Positions 1 to 6,205 of a stretch of 14,703 nt of DNA are shown here, in pieces. The stretch covers positions 1 to 14,703 of the forward strand of contig JAZRCL010000092.1 in NCBI GenBank assembly GCA_045659745.1. Reading direction: 5' to 3'. A model generated the notes under the pieces. That model saw nothing but the letters and a program-made list of their open reading frames with translations, searched no databases and was not told the origin of the DNA. Numbering within the stretch: position 1 is the first letter of the stretch; each line of letters begins with the position of its first letter. A program made the translations under genes and the position numbers. Source of the DNA: SVTX01 sp045659745 (GTDB lineage Bacteria > Bacillota > Clostridia > Oscillospirales > CAG-272).

Positions 1-67
1 TAACAGAGCGCACGAAACAGAAGTATTGCTTTTGAGTACCTATGATTTCATTTATTTAATTTTGATG

Positions 68-75
68 AAGGAGGG
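68..75 (+). promoter_or_regulatory. Ribosome binding site fixing the rpsG GTG start
   Basis: AAGGAGGG lies seven bases before GTG at 83. It selects that codon over an in-frame upstream start at 26, which would add 19 residues absent from S7 proteins. Confidence 0.85.
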
Positions 76-82
76 AAGTACA

Positions 83-553
83 GTGCCGAGAAGAGGTCGT
101 ATATCCAAAAGAGACGTATTGCCGGATCCTATGTACGGATCTAAGCTTGTAACAAAGCTTATCAACAATGTAATGTATGATGGCAAGAAGGGTGTAGCAC
201 AGACCATAGTTTACGACGCATTTGCTATCGTTGAAGCTAAGGTAGGTCAGAATCCCCTTGAAATTTTCCAGGAAGCGCTTGAGAATCTCAAGCCCGCACT
301 CGAGGTTAAGGCTCGCCGTGTAGGTGGTTCCACATACCAGGTTCCTATGGAAGTTAGACCCGAACGTCAGCAGACGCTCGCTCTCAGATGGCTCATCGGT
401 TATGCCAGAAAGAGAAGCGAAAGAACCATGGCTGAAAGACTTGCAGGAGAAATCATGGATGCAAGAAACAGCATGGGCGGAGCGTTCAAGAAGAGAGAAG
501 AAACACACAAGATGGCAGAAGCAAACAAGGCTTTTGCACACTACAGATATTAA
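83..553 (+). CDS. rpsG: 30S ribosomal protein S7
   Basis: S7 is a primary 16S rRNA binding protein that nucleates assembly of the 30S head and lines the E/P-site region. The 156-residue product has the normal family length. It opens with the typical basic MPRRGRISKRDVLPDP and carries the family segments RRVGGSTYQVPMEV (about residues 78-91) and the C-terminal EANKAFAHYRY. The GTG start at 83 is chosen because it follows AAGGAGGG by seven bases and gives the canonical N-terminus. fusA begins 18 bases after the stop, as in the classical str operon (rpsL-rpsG-fusA-tuf). The TAA at 1-3 could be the end of rpsL, but nothing else of that gene is in the window. Codon use is strongly biased, as expected for a highly expressed gene. 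Confidence 0.98.
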   Translation: MPRRGRISKRDVLPDPMYGSKLVTKLINNVMYDGKKGVAQTIVYDAFAIVEAKVGQNPLEIFQEALENLKPALEVKARRVGGSTYQVPMEVRPERQQTLALRWLIGYARKRSERTMAERLAGEIMDARNSMGGAFKKREETHKMAEANKAFAHYRY

Positions 554-571
554 TATCGAGGAGACCACAAA

Positions 572-2659
572 ATGCCTAGAGAATATTCGCTTGATAATAC
601 AAGAAATATCGGTATAATGGCTCATATCGACGCAGGTAAGACAACCACTACCGAGCGTATCCTGTTCTACACAGGTAAGACACACAAGCTCGGTGAGACC
701 CACGAGGGTGCGGCTACCATGGACTGGATGGCACAGGAGCAGGAGAGAGGTATCACAATTACCTCCGCTGCTACAACTTGCTTCTGGAAGGGCAACCGTA
801 TCAACATCATTGACACCCCCGGTCACGTTGACTTTACCGTAGAGGTTGAGCGTTCTCTCCGTGTACTTGACGGTTCTGTTACCGTTATGTGCGCAAAGGG
901 AGGCGTTGAGCCCCAGTCTGAAACTGTTTGGAGACAGGCAGACAAGTACAGAGTACCCCGTATGATCTACGTCAACAAGATGGACATCACAGGTGCCGAT
1001 TTCTATCGTGTTGTTGATATGATTCATTCCAGACTTCGTGCAAACGCAGTTCCGATCCAGCTCCCCGTAGGTAAGGATATGACATTCCGCGGAATCGTTG
1101 ACCTTATGAACATGGAAGCAGACATCTACTATGATGACATGGGTAAGGACATGCGTGTTGAGCCCATTCCGGAGGACATGATTGACCTTGCTAACGAATG
1201 GCGCGATAAGATGGTTGAGGCTATTGCCTCCACCGACGACGACCTTATGATGAAGTACCTCGAGGGCGAGGAAATCACAGTTGACGAGCTTAAGGTTGCT
1301 CTTCGTAAGGCTACCATCGACAATACTATCGTTCCCGTTGTTTGCGGTACATCTTACCGTAACAAGGGTGTTCAGAAGCTCCTCGATGCAATTATTGACT
1401 TTATGCCCTCGCCTCTTGACGTTCCTGCTATCAAGGGTGTTAACCCCAGAACAGAAGAGGAAGAGGATAGACCCGCAAGCGACGAAGGTCCTTTCTCCGC
1501 TCTTGCATTCAAGATTATGACAGACCCGTTCGTTGGAAAGCTCTGCTTCTTCCGCGTATACTCGGGTGTTGTAAATGCAGGTGATACAGTTCTTAACTCC
1601 ACAAGAGGTAAGAGAGAAAGACTTGGTCGTATCCTCCAGATGCACGCTAATGACCGTAAGGAAATAGACGCTTGCTACAGCGGCGATATCGCAGCTGTTG
1701 TCGGAACAAAGTGCACCACAACAGGTGACACCTTCTGTGACGAAAAGGCACCTATCATCCTTGAGTCTATGGAGTTCCCCGAGCCCGTTATCCGTGTTGC
1801 TATCGAGCCTAAGACTCGCGCAGGACAGGAAAAGATGGGTATCGCACTCGCAAAGCTTGCAGAGGAAGACCCCACATTCAGAACTTACACTGACGAAGAA
1901 ACAGGTCAGACGATCATCGCAGGTATGGGTGAGCTTCACCTTGAGATCATCGTTGACAGACTTCTCCGTGAGTTTAAGGTAGAAGCAAACATCGGTAAGC
2001 CTCAGGTTGCTTATAAGGAAACTATTCGCAAGCAGGTTGACCATGAGTGCAAGTACAAGCGTCAGTCCGGTGGTTCCGGTCAGTACGGTCACGTTAAGAT
2101 CATACTCGAGCCCAACGAGCCCGGCGCAGGCTACACGTTCGTTGACCAGGTTAAGGGTGGTGCTATTCCCAAGGAATACATTCCCGCAGTTGACTCCGGT
2201 ATTCAGGGCGCGCTCCAGGCGGGCGTACTCGCAGGATACAACGTTGTTGACGTTAAGGTAACACTTTACGACGGTTCTTACCACGAGGTTGACTCCTCTG
2301 AAATGGCGTTCAAGATTGCCGGTTCTATGGCATTTAAGGAAGCTATGAGAAAGGCAGACCCCGTTCTTACAGAGCCTATGATGAAGGTCGTAACCATTGT
2401 TCCCGAGGACTACATGGGAGCAGTAATCGGTGACTTCAACAGCCGCCGTGGTCAGATCCTTTCTCAGGACAACTCCGGAAACGGTGTTCTTGAGGTTACC
2501 GCAAACGTTCCGCTTTCCAACATGTTTGGTTATGCAACAGATCTTCGTTCCAAGACACAGGGACGTGGTCTCTACTCCATGGAGCCCAGCCACTTCGAGC
2601 AGGTGCCTAAGTCCATCCAGGAAGAGATCATTAAGATCCGCGGAAAAAATAACGGCTAA
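572..2659 (+). CDS. fusA: Translation elongation factor G
   Basis: EF-G is the cytosolic GTPase that drives translocation of tRNA and mRNA and, with RRF, ribosome recycling. The 695 residues match the full family length. GTPase motifs are in order: G1 AHIDAGKT (17-24), switch I with RGITITSA (59-66), G3 DTPGH (81-85), G4 NKMD (135-138) and a G5-type segment GTSYRNKGVQ. The domain IV signatures SGGSGQYGHV and DGSYHEVDSSEMAFK are present, with the tip-loop histidine at residue 571. A GAGGAG ribosome binding site (558-563) sits eight bases before the ATG. The gene follows rpsG by 18 bases and lies before tuf, which marks it as the housekeeping EF-G and not a tetracycline-resistance or EF-G2 paralogue. 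No truncation or frameshift is visible. Confidence 0.98.
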   Translation: MPREYSLDNTRNIGIMAHIDAGKTTTTERILFYTGKTHKLGETHEGAATMDWMAQEQERGITITSAATTCFWKGNRINIIDTPGHVDFTVEVERSLRVLDGSVTVMCAKGGVEPQSETVWRQADKYRVPRMIYVNKMDITGADFYRVVDMIHSRLRANAVPIQLPVGKDMTFRGIVDLMNMEADIYYDDMGKDMRVEPIPEDMIDLANEWRDKMVEAIASTDDDLMMKYLEGEEITVDELKVALRKATIDNTIVPVVCGTSYRNKGVQKLLDAIIDFMPSPLDVPAIKGVNPRTEEEEDRPASDEGPFSALAFKIMTDPFVGKLCFFRVYSGVVNAGDTVLNSTRGKRERLGRILQMHANDRKEIDACYSGDIAAVVGTKCTTTGDTFCDEKAPIILESMEFPEPVIRVAIEPKTRAGQEKMGIALAKLAEEDPTFRTYTDEETGQTIIAGMGELHLEIIVDRLLREFKVEANIGKPQVAYKETIRKQVDHECKYKRQSGGSGQYGHVKIILEPNEPGAGYTFVDQVKGGAIPKEYIPAVDSGIQGALQAGVLAGYNVVDVKVTLYDGSYHEVDSSEMAFKIAGSMAFKEAMRKADPVLTEPMMKVVTIVPEDYMGAVIGDFNSRRGQILSQDNSGNGVLEVTANVPLSNMFGYATDLRSKTQGRGLYSMEPSHFEQVPKSIQEEIIKIRGKNNG

Positions 2660-2670
2660 TAGCCAAATCA

Positions 2671-2685
2671 GTACCCACAGGGTAC
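2671..2685 (+). other. Small hairpin in the fusA-tuf gap
   Basis: GTACCC and GGGTAC form a perfect 6-bp stem around an ACA loop, 11 bases after the fusA stop. There is no U-tract after it, so it is not a simple terminator. It could stabilise the fusA 3' end or mark a processing point; the function is unknown. Confidence 0.5.
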
Positions 2686-2700
2686 GTAATATTTAAAACT

Positions 2701-2723
2701 TTCGGGCGGAGGCCCCGCCCGAA
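2701..2723 (+). other. GC-rich hairpin between fusA and tuf
   Basis: TTCGGGCGG (2701-2709) pairs perfectly with CCGCCCGAA (2715-2723) around a 5-base loop. The stem has terminator strength, but it is followed by A-rich sequence and no U-run. That argues against full intrinsic termination and fits partial attenuation, RNA processing or 3'-end protection between fusA and tuf. I see no convincing promoter in the gap, so tuf may be read through this hairpin. Confidence 0.6.
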
Positions 2724-2728
2724 CAAAT

Positions 2729-2756
2729 AAAAAACAAAAAACAAAAAACAAAAAAG
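2729..2756 (+). repeat. Tandem A6C repeat in the tuf leader
   Basis: Three exact head-to-tail copies of the 7-mer AAAAAAC (2729-2749) are followed by a fourth copy ending in G (2750-2756). The tract lies between the GC-rich hairpin and the tuf ribosome binding site, so it forms an unstructured A-rich leader. Such tracts can aid ribosome landing and can change copy number by replication slippage; both roles are inferred. Confidence 0.8.
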
Positions 2757-2778
2757 ATAATTACGGAGGATTTTCAAA

Positions 2779-3984
2779 ATGGCAAAGCAAACATTTGAAA
2801 GAACCAAGCCCCACGTTAACATTGGTACTATCGGCCACGTTGACCACGGTAAGACAACTCTTACAGCAGCTATCACAAAGACACTTGGTCTCGCAAACGG
2901 TAACGTTGAGTTCATGGCATACGACCAGATCGACAACGCTCCCGAAGAGAGAGCAAGAGGTATCACAATCAACACAAGACACGTTGAGTACGAGACTGAG
3001 ACACGTCACTACGCTCACGTTGACTGCCCCGGCCACGCTGACTACGTTAAGAACATGATCACCGGTGCAGCTCAGATGGACGGCGCTATCCTCGTTGTTG
3101 CAGGTACAGACGGACCTCTTCAGCAGACCAGAGAGCACGTTCTTCTTGCTCGTCAGGTTGGCGTTCCCGCAATCGTTGTATTCATGAACAAGAAGGACCT
3201 CGTTGATGACGATGAGCTTCTTGACCTCGTAGAGATGGAGATCAGAGATCTTCTTTCTCAGTACGACTTCCCCGGCGACGACATTCCGATCGTTCGCGGA
3301 TCTGCTCGTGACGCTCTCGAGTCCACAAACACTGATATCAACGCTCCCGAGTATGCTTGCATCCTCGAGCTCATGAACGAAGTTGACAACTACATTCCTA
3401 CTCCTGAGAGAATGTCCGACCTCGCATTCCTTATGCCTGTCGAGGACGTATTCTCCATCTCTGGCCGTGGTACTGTTGCTACAGGTAGAGTTGAGAGAGG
3501 TACTGTTAAGGTATCTGACGTTGTTGAAATCGTTGGTCTTACTGACGAGAAGAAGACAACAACCATCACTGGTGTTGAGATGTTCCACAAGCTCCTTCCT
3601 CAGGCAGAGGCTGGTGACAACATCGGTGCACTTCTCCGTGGTGTAGCTAAGGACGAGATCGAAAGAGGTCAGGTTCTTTGTAAGCCCGGCTCCATCAACC
3701 CCCACACAAAGTTCGTAGGTCAGGTTTACGTTCTTACTGAGAAGGAAGGCGGACGTTCCAAGCCCTTCTTCGCAGGTTACAGACCCCAGTTCTACTTCAG
3801 AACAACTGACGTTACAGGTGTTATCGAGCTTCCCGCAGGCGTAGAAATGTGCCGTCCTGGTGATAACGTTAACATGACTGTTGAGCTCATCAAGCCCATC
3901 GCTTGTGAGAAGGGTCTCCGTTTCGCTATCCGTGAGGGTGGTAGAACTGTAGGTTCCGGCGTTGTATCTGAAATTATTGAATAA
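2779..3984 (+). CDS. tuf: Translation elongation factor Tu
   Basis: EF-Tu delivers aminoacyl-tRNA to the ribosomal A site as a GTP complex. The 401-residue product is full length. The GTPase domain shows G1 GHVDHGKT (19-26), switch I RGITINT (60-66), G3 DCPGH (82-86), G4 NKKD (137-140) and G5 GSAR. The domain II segment GRGTVATGRVERG and the domain III segment YRPQFYFRTTDVTG follow, ending REGGRTVGSGVVSEIIE. GGAGG at 2765-2769 precedes the ATG by nine bases. It lies 119 bases after fusA and completes the str cluster. From memory, several positions differ from most bacterial EF-Tu proteins: NKKD where NKCD is usual, arginine 67 just after switch I, GTDGPLQQT for the usual ATDGPMPQT, and GGRSKPFF for GGRHTPFF. 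All essential GTPase residues are kept, so it should be functional. Confidence 0.98.
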   Translation: MAKQTFERTKPHVNIGTIGHVDHGKTTLTAAITKTLGLANGNVEFMAYDQIDNAPEERARGITINTRHVEYETETRHYAHVDCPGHADYVKNMITGAAQMDGAILVVAGTDGPLQQTREHVLLARQVGVPAIVVFMNKKDLVDDDELLDLVEMEIRDLLSQYDFPGDDIPIVRGSARDALESTNTDINAPEYACILELMNEVDNYIPTPERMSDLAFLMPVEDVFSISGRGTVATGRVERGTVKVSDVVEIVGLTDEKKTTTITGVEMFHKLLPQAEAGDNIGALLRGVAKDEIERGQVLCKPGSINPHTKFVGQVYVLTEKEGGRSKPFFAGYRPQFYFRTTDVTGVIELPAGVEMCRPGDNVNMTVELIKPIACEKGLRFAIREGGRTVGSGVVSEIIE

Positions 3985-4021
3985 TTTCAACACAAACGGA
4001 TCAGTTTAACCGTTAATAAAT

Positions 4022-4049
4022 ATGCCTGCGTCCTTTTGGACGCAGGCAT
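4022..4049 (+). terminator. Hairpin after tuf, probable weak terminator
   Basis: ATGCCTGCGTCC and GGACGCAGGCAT form a perfect 12-bp stem with a TTTT loop, 37 bases after the tuf stop. The 3' side continues GATTTGAATAA, so the U-tract is poor. It is well placed to end the str transcript, but leakage into the FMN-riboswitch unit is possible because I see no good promoter in between. Confidence 0.6.
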
Positions 4050-4073
4050 GATTTGAATAACTAAAAAATATTA

Positions 4074-4191
4074 TATCTTTGTGGGATCGGTGTAATTCCG
4101 TACCGGCGGTGAGCCTCAGAGCAAGTCCGCGAGCGAAAGCTGACAGGGTGAGATTCCCTGACCGACAGTAAAGTCTGGAAGAGAGAAGATA
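4074..4191 (+). promoter_or_regulatory. FMN riboswitch aptamer (RFN element)
   Basis: The six-helix FMN aptamer is recognisable from its conserved blocks: TACCGGCGGTGAGCC (4101-4115), TCCGCGAGCG (4126-4135), the P5-type hairpin AGGGTGAGATTCCCT (4145-4159), and CCGACAGTAAAGTCTGGA near the 3' end. The closing helix P1 pairs TATCTT (4074-4079) with AAGATA (4186-4191). It binds FMN and controls the riboflavin transporter gene directly downstream through the terminator at 4232-4260. FMN excess should turn ribU off. The match to the family core is strong. Confidence 0.96.
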
Positions 4192-4231
4192 GTTTATATT
4201 AGGCGCACAAGACTGCGCCGAGTCTTATTTC

Positions 4232-4260
4232 TCCCCTCCCACAAGAAAGGGGATTTTTTT
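4232..4260 (+). terminator. FMN-controlled terminator overlapping the ribU ribosome binding site
   Basis: TCCCCT (4232-4237) pairs with AGGGGA (4248-4253) across a 10-base loop and is followed by seven T residues (4254-4260). The next base is the A of the ribU start codon. The 3' arm AGGGGA is also the only candidate Shine-Dalgarno site for ribU, so the same stem can block translation as well as end transcription. An upstream helix (GGCGCA 4202-4207 with TGCGCC 4214-4219) lies between aptamer and terminator. Confidence 0.85.
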
Positions 4261-4992
4261 ATGTCTGAATTAACAACAAAGCAAAGCTCGGCTATGAAGG
4301 TCAAGAAGCTTTGCATGGCGGCGCTTTTCTGCGCCCTTGCTATCGCGTCCACGTACATTATGCACATCAAGGTAATGTTTTTGACATTTGATGCTAAGGA
4401 CGCGGTTATTACAATCGCGGGTCTGCTTTTTGGGCCCATATACTCAATCGCAATCTCCCTCGTGGTTTCGCTTGTCGAGTTTATATCCATCGGCGATGCG
4501 GGATTTTGGGGCTTCCTTATGGATTTTCTGTCAACTGCGCTGTTCTCAACTGTGTGCGCGTTGATTTACAAATACAAAAAGAACATCAAGGGCGCGATTA
4601 TAGGACTTGTCTCGGCAATTTTCGCTATGACAGCGTTTATGCTGCTTTTCAATCTCTTTATCGTGCCGATATATACGCCGAATTTCACCACGGCGGCTGT
4701 GGCAAAAATGGTGCCCACACTCTTTTTGCCCTTTAATCTGACAAAGGCTTTACTGAACTCCGCGATAGTGCTTGTTCTTTACAAGCCTGCGTCTATTGCG
4801 ATGAAGGCGGCAAAGGTGTTGCCGTCAAAATCCTTGCCTCAGACCGAGGCGACAGCCGAATTAATCAATGAAAGAAAGAGAAAAAATCTTACGTTCAGCC
4901 TTGTAGTCACAGGGGTGGGACTTGTAATTGCCGCGCTTTGTGTGGTAGTATTCCTTGTCTTCCTTAAGGGATCGCTTGGCTTTGGCGCTTGA
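4261..4992 (+). CDS. ribU: Riboflavin ECF transporter S component
   Basis: RibU is the membrane-embedded substrate-binding subunit that captures riboflavin; it works with the shared EcfA/EcfA'/EcfT module, which is not in this window. The 243-residue protein has about six hydrophobic segments over residues 15-175. It also has two family-type motifs: FDAKDAVITIAGLLFGP (43-59), the loop before helix 3, and LPFNLTKALLNS (156-167) in the last core helix. The FMN riboswitch immediately upstream supports the substrate assignment independently. The start is ATG 4261, seven bases after AGGGGA. Unusually, a charged linker (about 183-208, with KSLPQTEATAELINERKRK) leads to one more hydrophobic helix (about 211-235) and GSLGFGA, beyond the roughly 190-205 residues I recall for RibU. 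Predicted regulation: off when FMN is high. Confidence 0.93.
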   Translation: MSELTTKQSSAMKVKKLCMAALFCALAIASTYIMHIKVMFLTFDAKDAVITIAGLLFGPIYSIAISLVVSLVEFISIGDAGFWGFLMDFLSTALFSTVCALIYKYKKNIKGAIIGLVSAIFAMTAFMLLFNLFIVPIYTPNFTTAAVAKMVPTLFLPFNLTKALLNSAIVLVLYKPASIAMKAAKVLPSKSLPQTEATAELINERKRKNLTFSLVVTGVGLVIAALCVVVFLVFLKGSLGFGA

Positions 4993-5036
4993 TATTGGAG
5001 CTTTTTAGGATAAAACATATTATTTCTTACAATTTA

Positions 5037-5065
5037 TTGATTTTCGATGCCATGTGGTCTATAAT
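5037..5065 (+). promoter_or_regulatory. Sigma-A promoter for the DUF368 gene
   Basis: TTGATT (5037-5042) and a perfect TATAAT (5060-5065) are separated by 17 bases. Transcription would start near 5072, giving a leader of about 37 bases. This separates the gene from the FMN-controlled ribU unit. I found no terminator hairpin after ribU, so some read-through may also occur. Confidence 0.8.
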
Positions 5066-5108
5066 ATAGATAGGCTACATTTTCCACAACGAAAAAGGAA
5101 TTATCAAA

Positions 5109-5945
5109 ATGGGAAACAAAAAAAACAAGATACTCCAAGCTATTCTTTGGATAGTGCAGGGGTTTATAGTTGGAATAGGCGCGATACTCCCGGGAGTCAG
5201 CGGAGGGACACTGTGCTATGCCTTTGGTATATACGATCAGGTGCTTGAGGTTTTGTCAAGTCCTATCAAGGGCATAAAAAAGCATTGGTTTATGCTTATT
5301 TTCGTAGGCTTGGGCGCGGCAACGGGATTTGTTGGCTTTGCAGGAGTGACAAATTGGCTTTTGAGCCTCAATGAGGCGGTAGTGCTGTGCGTTTTCGTCG
5401 GACTTATAGCGGGCACGTTGCCTGATATATGGCGTGACGCAGGCAAGCAGGGCAGAGGCAAAGGCTCTTATATTGGACTTGCCGTGAGCTTTGTTGCTAT
5501 TTCTGCGGTGTTTTTCATGTTCAAAAACATCTGGCATATAACTATTACTCCTAACACTGTCGGCTGGCTTATTTGCGGTATTTTGTGGGGACTCAGCTTT
5601 ATAATTCCGGGCTTTTCCTCATCGACGTTGCTTTTGTTCTTTGGAATATACGAGCCTATGAGTCAGGGTATATCAACTCTTAATTTCTCGGTGCTTATCC
5701 CCCTTGGAATAGCAATGCTTACAACGCTTTTGCTTTTCTCAAGACTTATGAGACTTGTATTTGACAAGTTCTTCTCAGTCGCATCTCATTGTGTGATAGG
5801 CTTCGTTGTGGCGACGACGCTTATGATACTTCCGTCATTTAATACGGCTTGGTATAATATTCTGATATATATCGGATGTATTGTAATAGGCGGAGTGGCG
5901 TCCTTCTTCTTTTCAAAGCTGTGTAGCAAAATAAAGCCTGAATAA
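5109..5945 (+). CDS. popT: DUF368 / PopT-family polyprenyl-phosphate transporter
   Basis: The DUF368 family was reported to return undecaprenyl phosphate, the lipid carrier of wall synthesis, across the cytoplasmic membrane to its inner face. The 278-residue protein is very hydrophobic, with eight or so membrane segments and a short basic N-terminus (MGNKKNK). The diagnostic motifs are present twice: PGVSGGT (28-34) and PGFSSST (167-173). The residues after each are also alike, with FGIY in both, so the protein has a visible two-fold internal repeat, as expected for transporters with inverted-repeat membrane architecture. The ATG at 5109 follows AAGGA (5095-5099) by nine bases. The gene stands alone behind its own sigma-A promoter. 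Family assignment is firm; the symbol rests on published work on relatives, not on anything tested here. Confidence 0.9.
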   Translation: MGNKKNKILQAILWIVQGFIVGIGAILPGVSGGTLCYAFGIYDQVLEVLSSPIKGIKKHWFMLIFVGLGAATGFVGFAGVTNWLLSLNEAVVLCVFVGLIAGTLPDIWRDAGKQGRGKGSYIGLAVSFVAISAVFFMFKNIWHITITPNTVGWLICGILWGLSFIIPGFSSSTLLLFFGIYEPMSQGISTLNFSVLIPLGIAMLTTLLLFSRLMRLVFDKFFSVASHCVIGFVVATTLMILPSFNTAWYNILIYIGCIVIGGVASFFFSKLCSKIKPE

Positions 5946-5974
5946 CTTATATCGAAAACACCGATTTATGTCAA
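5946..5974 (-). promoter_or_regulatory. Possible antisense promoter facing popT
   Basis: On the minus strand, a perfect TTGACA (5974 to 5969) is followed after exactly 17 bases by TATAAG (5951 to 5946), five of six matches to the -10 consensus. Transcription would start near 5939 and run antisense into the popT 3' end. The -35 box is the left arm of the palindrome at 5969-5987. No gene on that strand is obvious, so the product would be an antisense RNA, or this may be chance. Confidence 0.4.
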
Positions 5975-5987
5975 TAGACTATTGACA
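5969..5987. repeat. 19-bp perfect palindrome on the metK -35 box
   Basis: TGTCAATAGACTATTGACA has 9-bp arms around a single central base. Its right end is the -35 box TTGACA of the metK promoter; its left end is the same box on the other strand. It could be an operator or simply two divergent -35 boxes placed symmetrically. Confidence 0.8.
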
Positions 5988-6010
5988 AAAGCATATCTAT
6001 ATGCTAAAAT
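5982..6010 (+). promoter_or_regulatory. Strong sigma-A promoter for the metK riboswitch unit
   Basis: A perfect TTGACA (5982-5987) is separated by 17 bases from TAAAAT (6005-6010), with an extended TGC just before the -10 box. The start point would be near 6017, about 13 bases before aptamer helix P1. The spacer contains a second inverted repeat, GCATAT-CT-ATATGC (5991-6004). Confidence 0.9.
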
Positions 6011-6029
6011 AATATAGCAAAATAAACAT

Positions 6030-6118
6030 CTTATCAAGAGTGGTGGAGAGAGCGGCTCGCAGAAACCACGGCAACCTGGCCAAAACAATGGAAAAGGTGC
6101 CAATTCCAAGCAGATAAG
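6030..6118 (+). promoter_or_regulatory. SAM-I riboswitch (S-box) aptamer
   Basis: Helix P1 pairs CTTATC (6030-6035) with GATAAG (6113-6118). Conserved blocks are present in order: AAGAGTGGTGGAG (6036-6048), ACCACGGCAACCTGGCC (6065-6081) with the core GGCAACC, and AAGGTGCCAATTCCA (6094-6108). The aptamer binds S-adenosylmethionine and controls metK, whose product makes SAM, so it is a direct feedback loop. The 3' strand bases CAAGCAGA (6107-6114) can instead pair with the terminator 5' arm, giving the antiterminator used when SAM is scarce. Confidence 0.96.
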
Positions 6119-6133
6119 TAGAGAATTGAGAGT

Positions 6134-6170
6134 AAAGCTCTGCTTGTATGCCTACAAGCAGAGCTTTTTT
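6134..6170 (+). terminator. SAM-controlled intrinsic terminator
   Basis: AAAGCTCTGCTTGT (6134-6147) and ACAAGCAGAGCTTT (6154-6167) form a perfect 14-bp stem with a 6-base loop and end in a run of six T (6165-6170). The 5' arm TCTGCTTG (6139-6146) is the part captured by the aptamer 3' strand in the alternative fold. Confidence 0.95.
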
Positions 6171-6205
6171 ATAAAATCGTATATAAATGAAAGGATATAA
6201 AAAGA

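Noticed and set aside
26..82. Longer start for rpsG
   Set aside because: It would add 19 residues not found in S7 and has no ribosome binding site, while AAGGAGGG sits correctly before GTG 83.
56..2593. Very long open frame on the minus strand (845 codons) across rpsG and fusA
   Set aside because: It lies antisense to two certain genes and crosses their junction. The lack of stops follows from the strong codon bias of the ribosomal genes, and the translation resembles no known protein.
2761..3993. 410-codon open frame on the minus strand across tuf
   Set aside because: Same cause: antisense to tuf with biased codons, and rich in unlikely Cys/Val/Asn runs.
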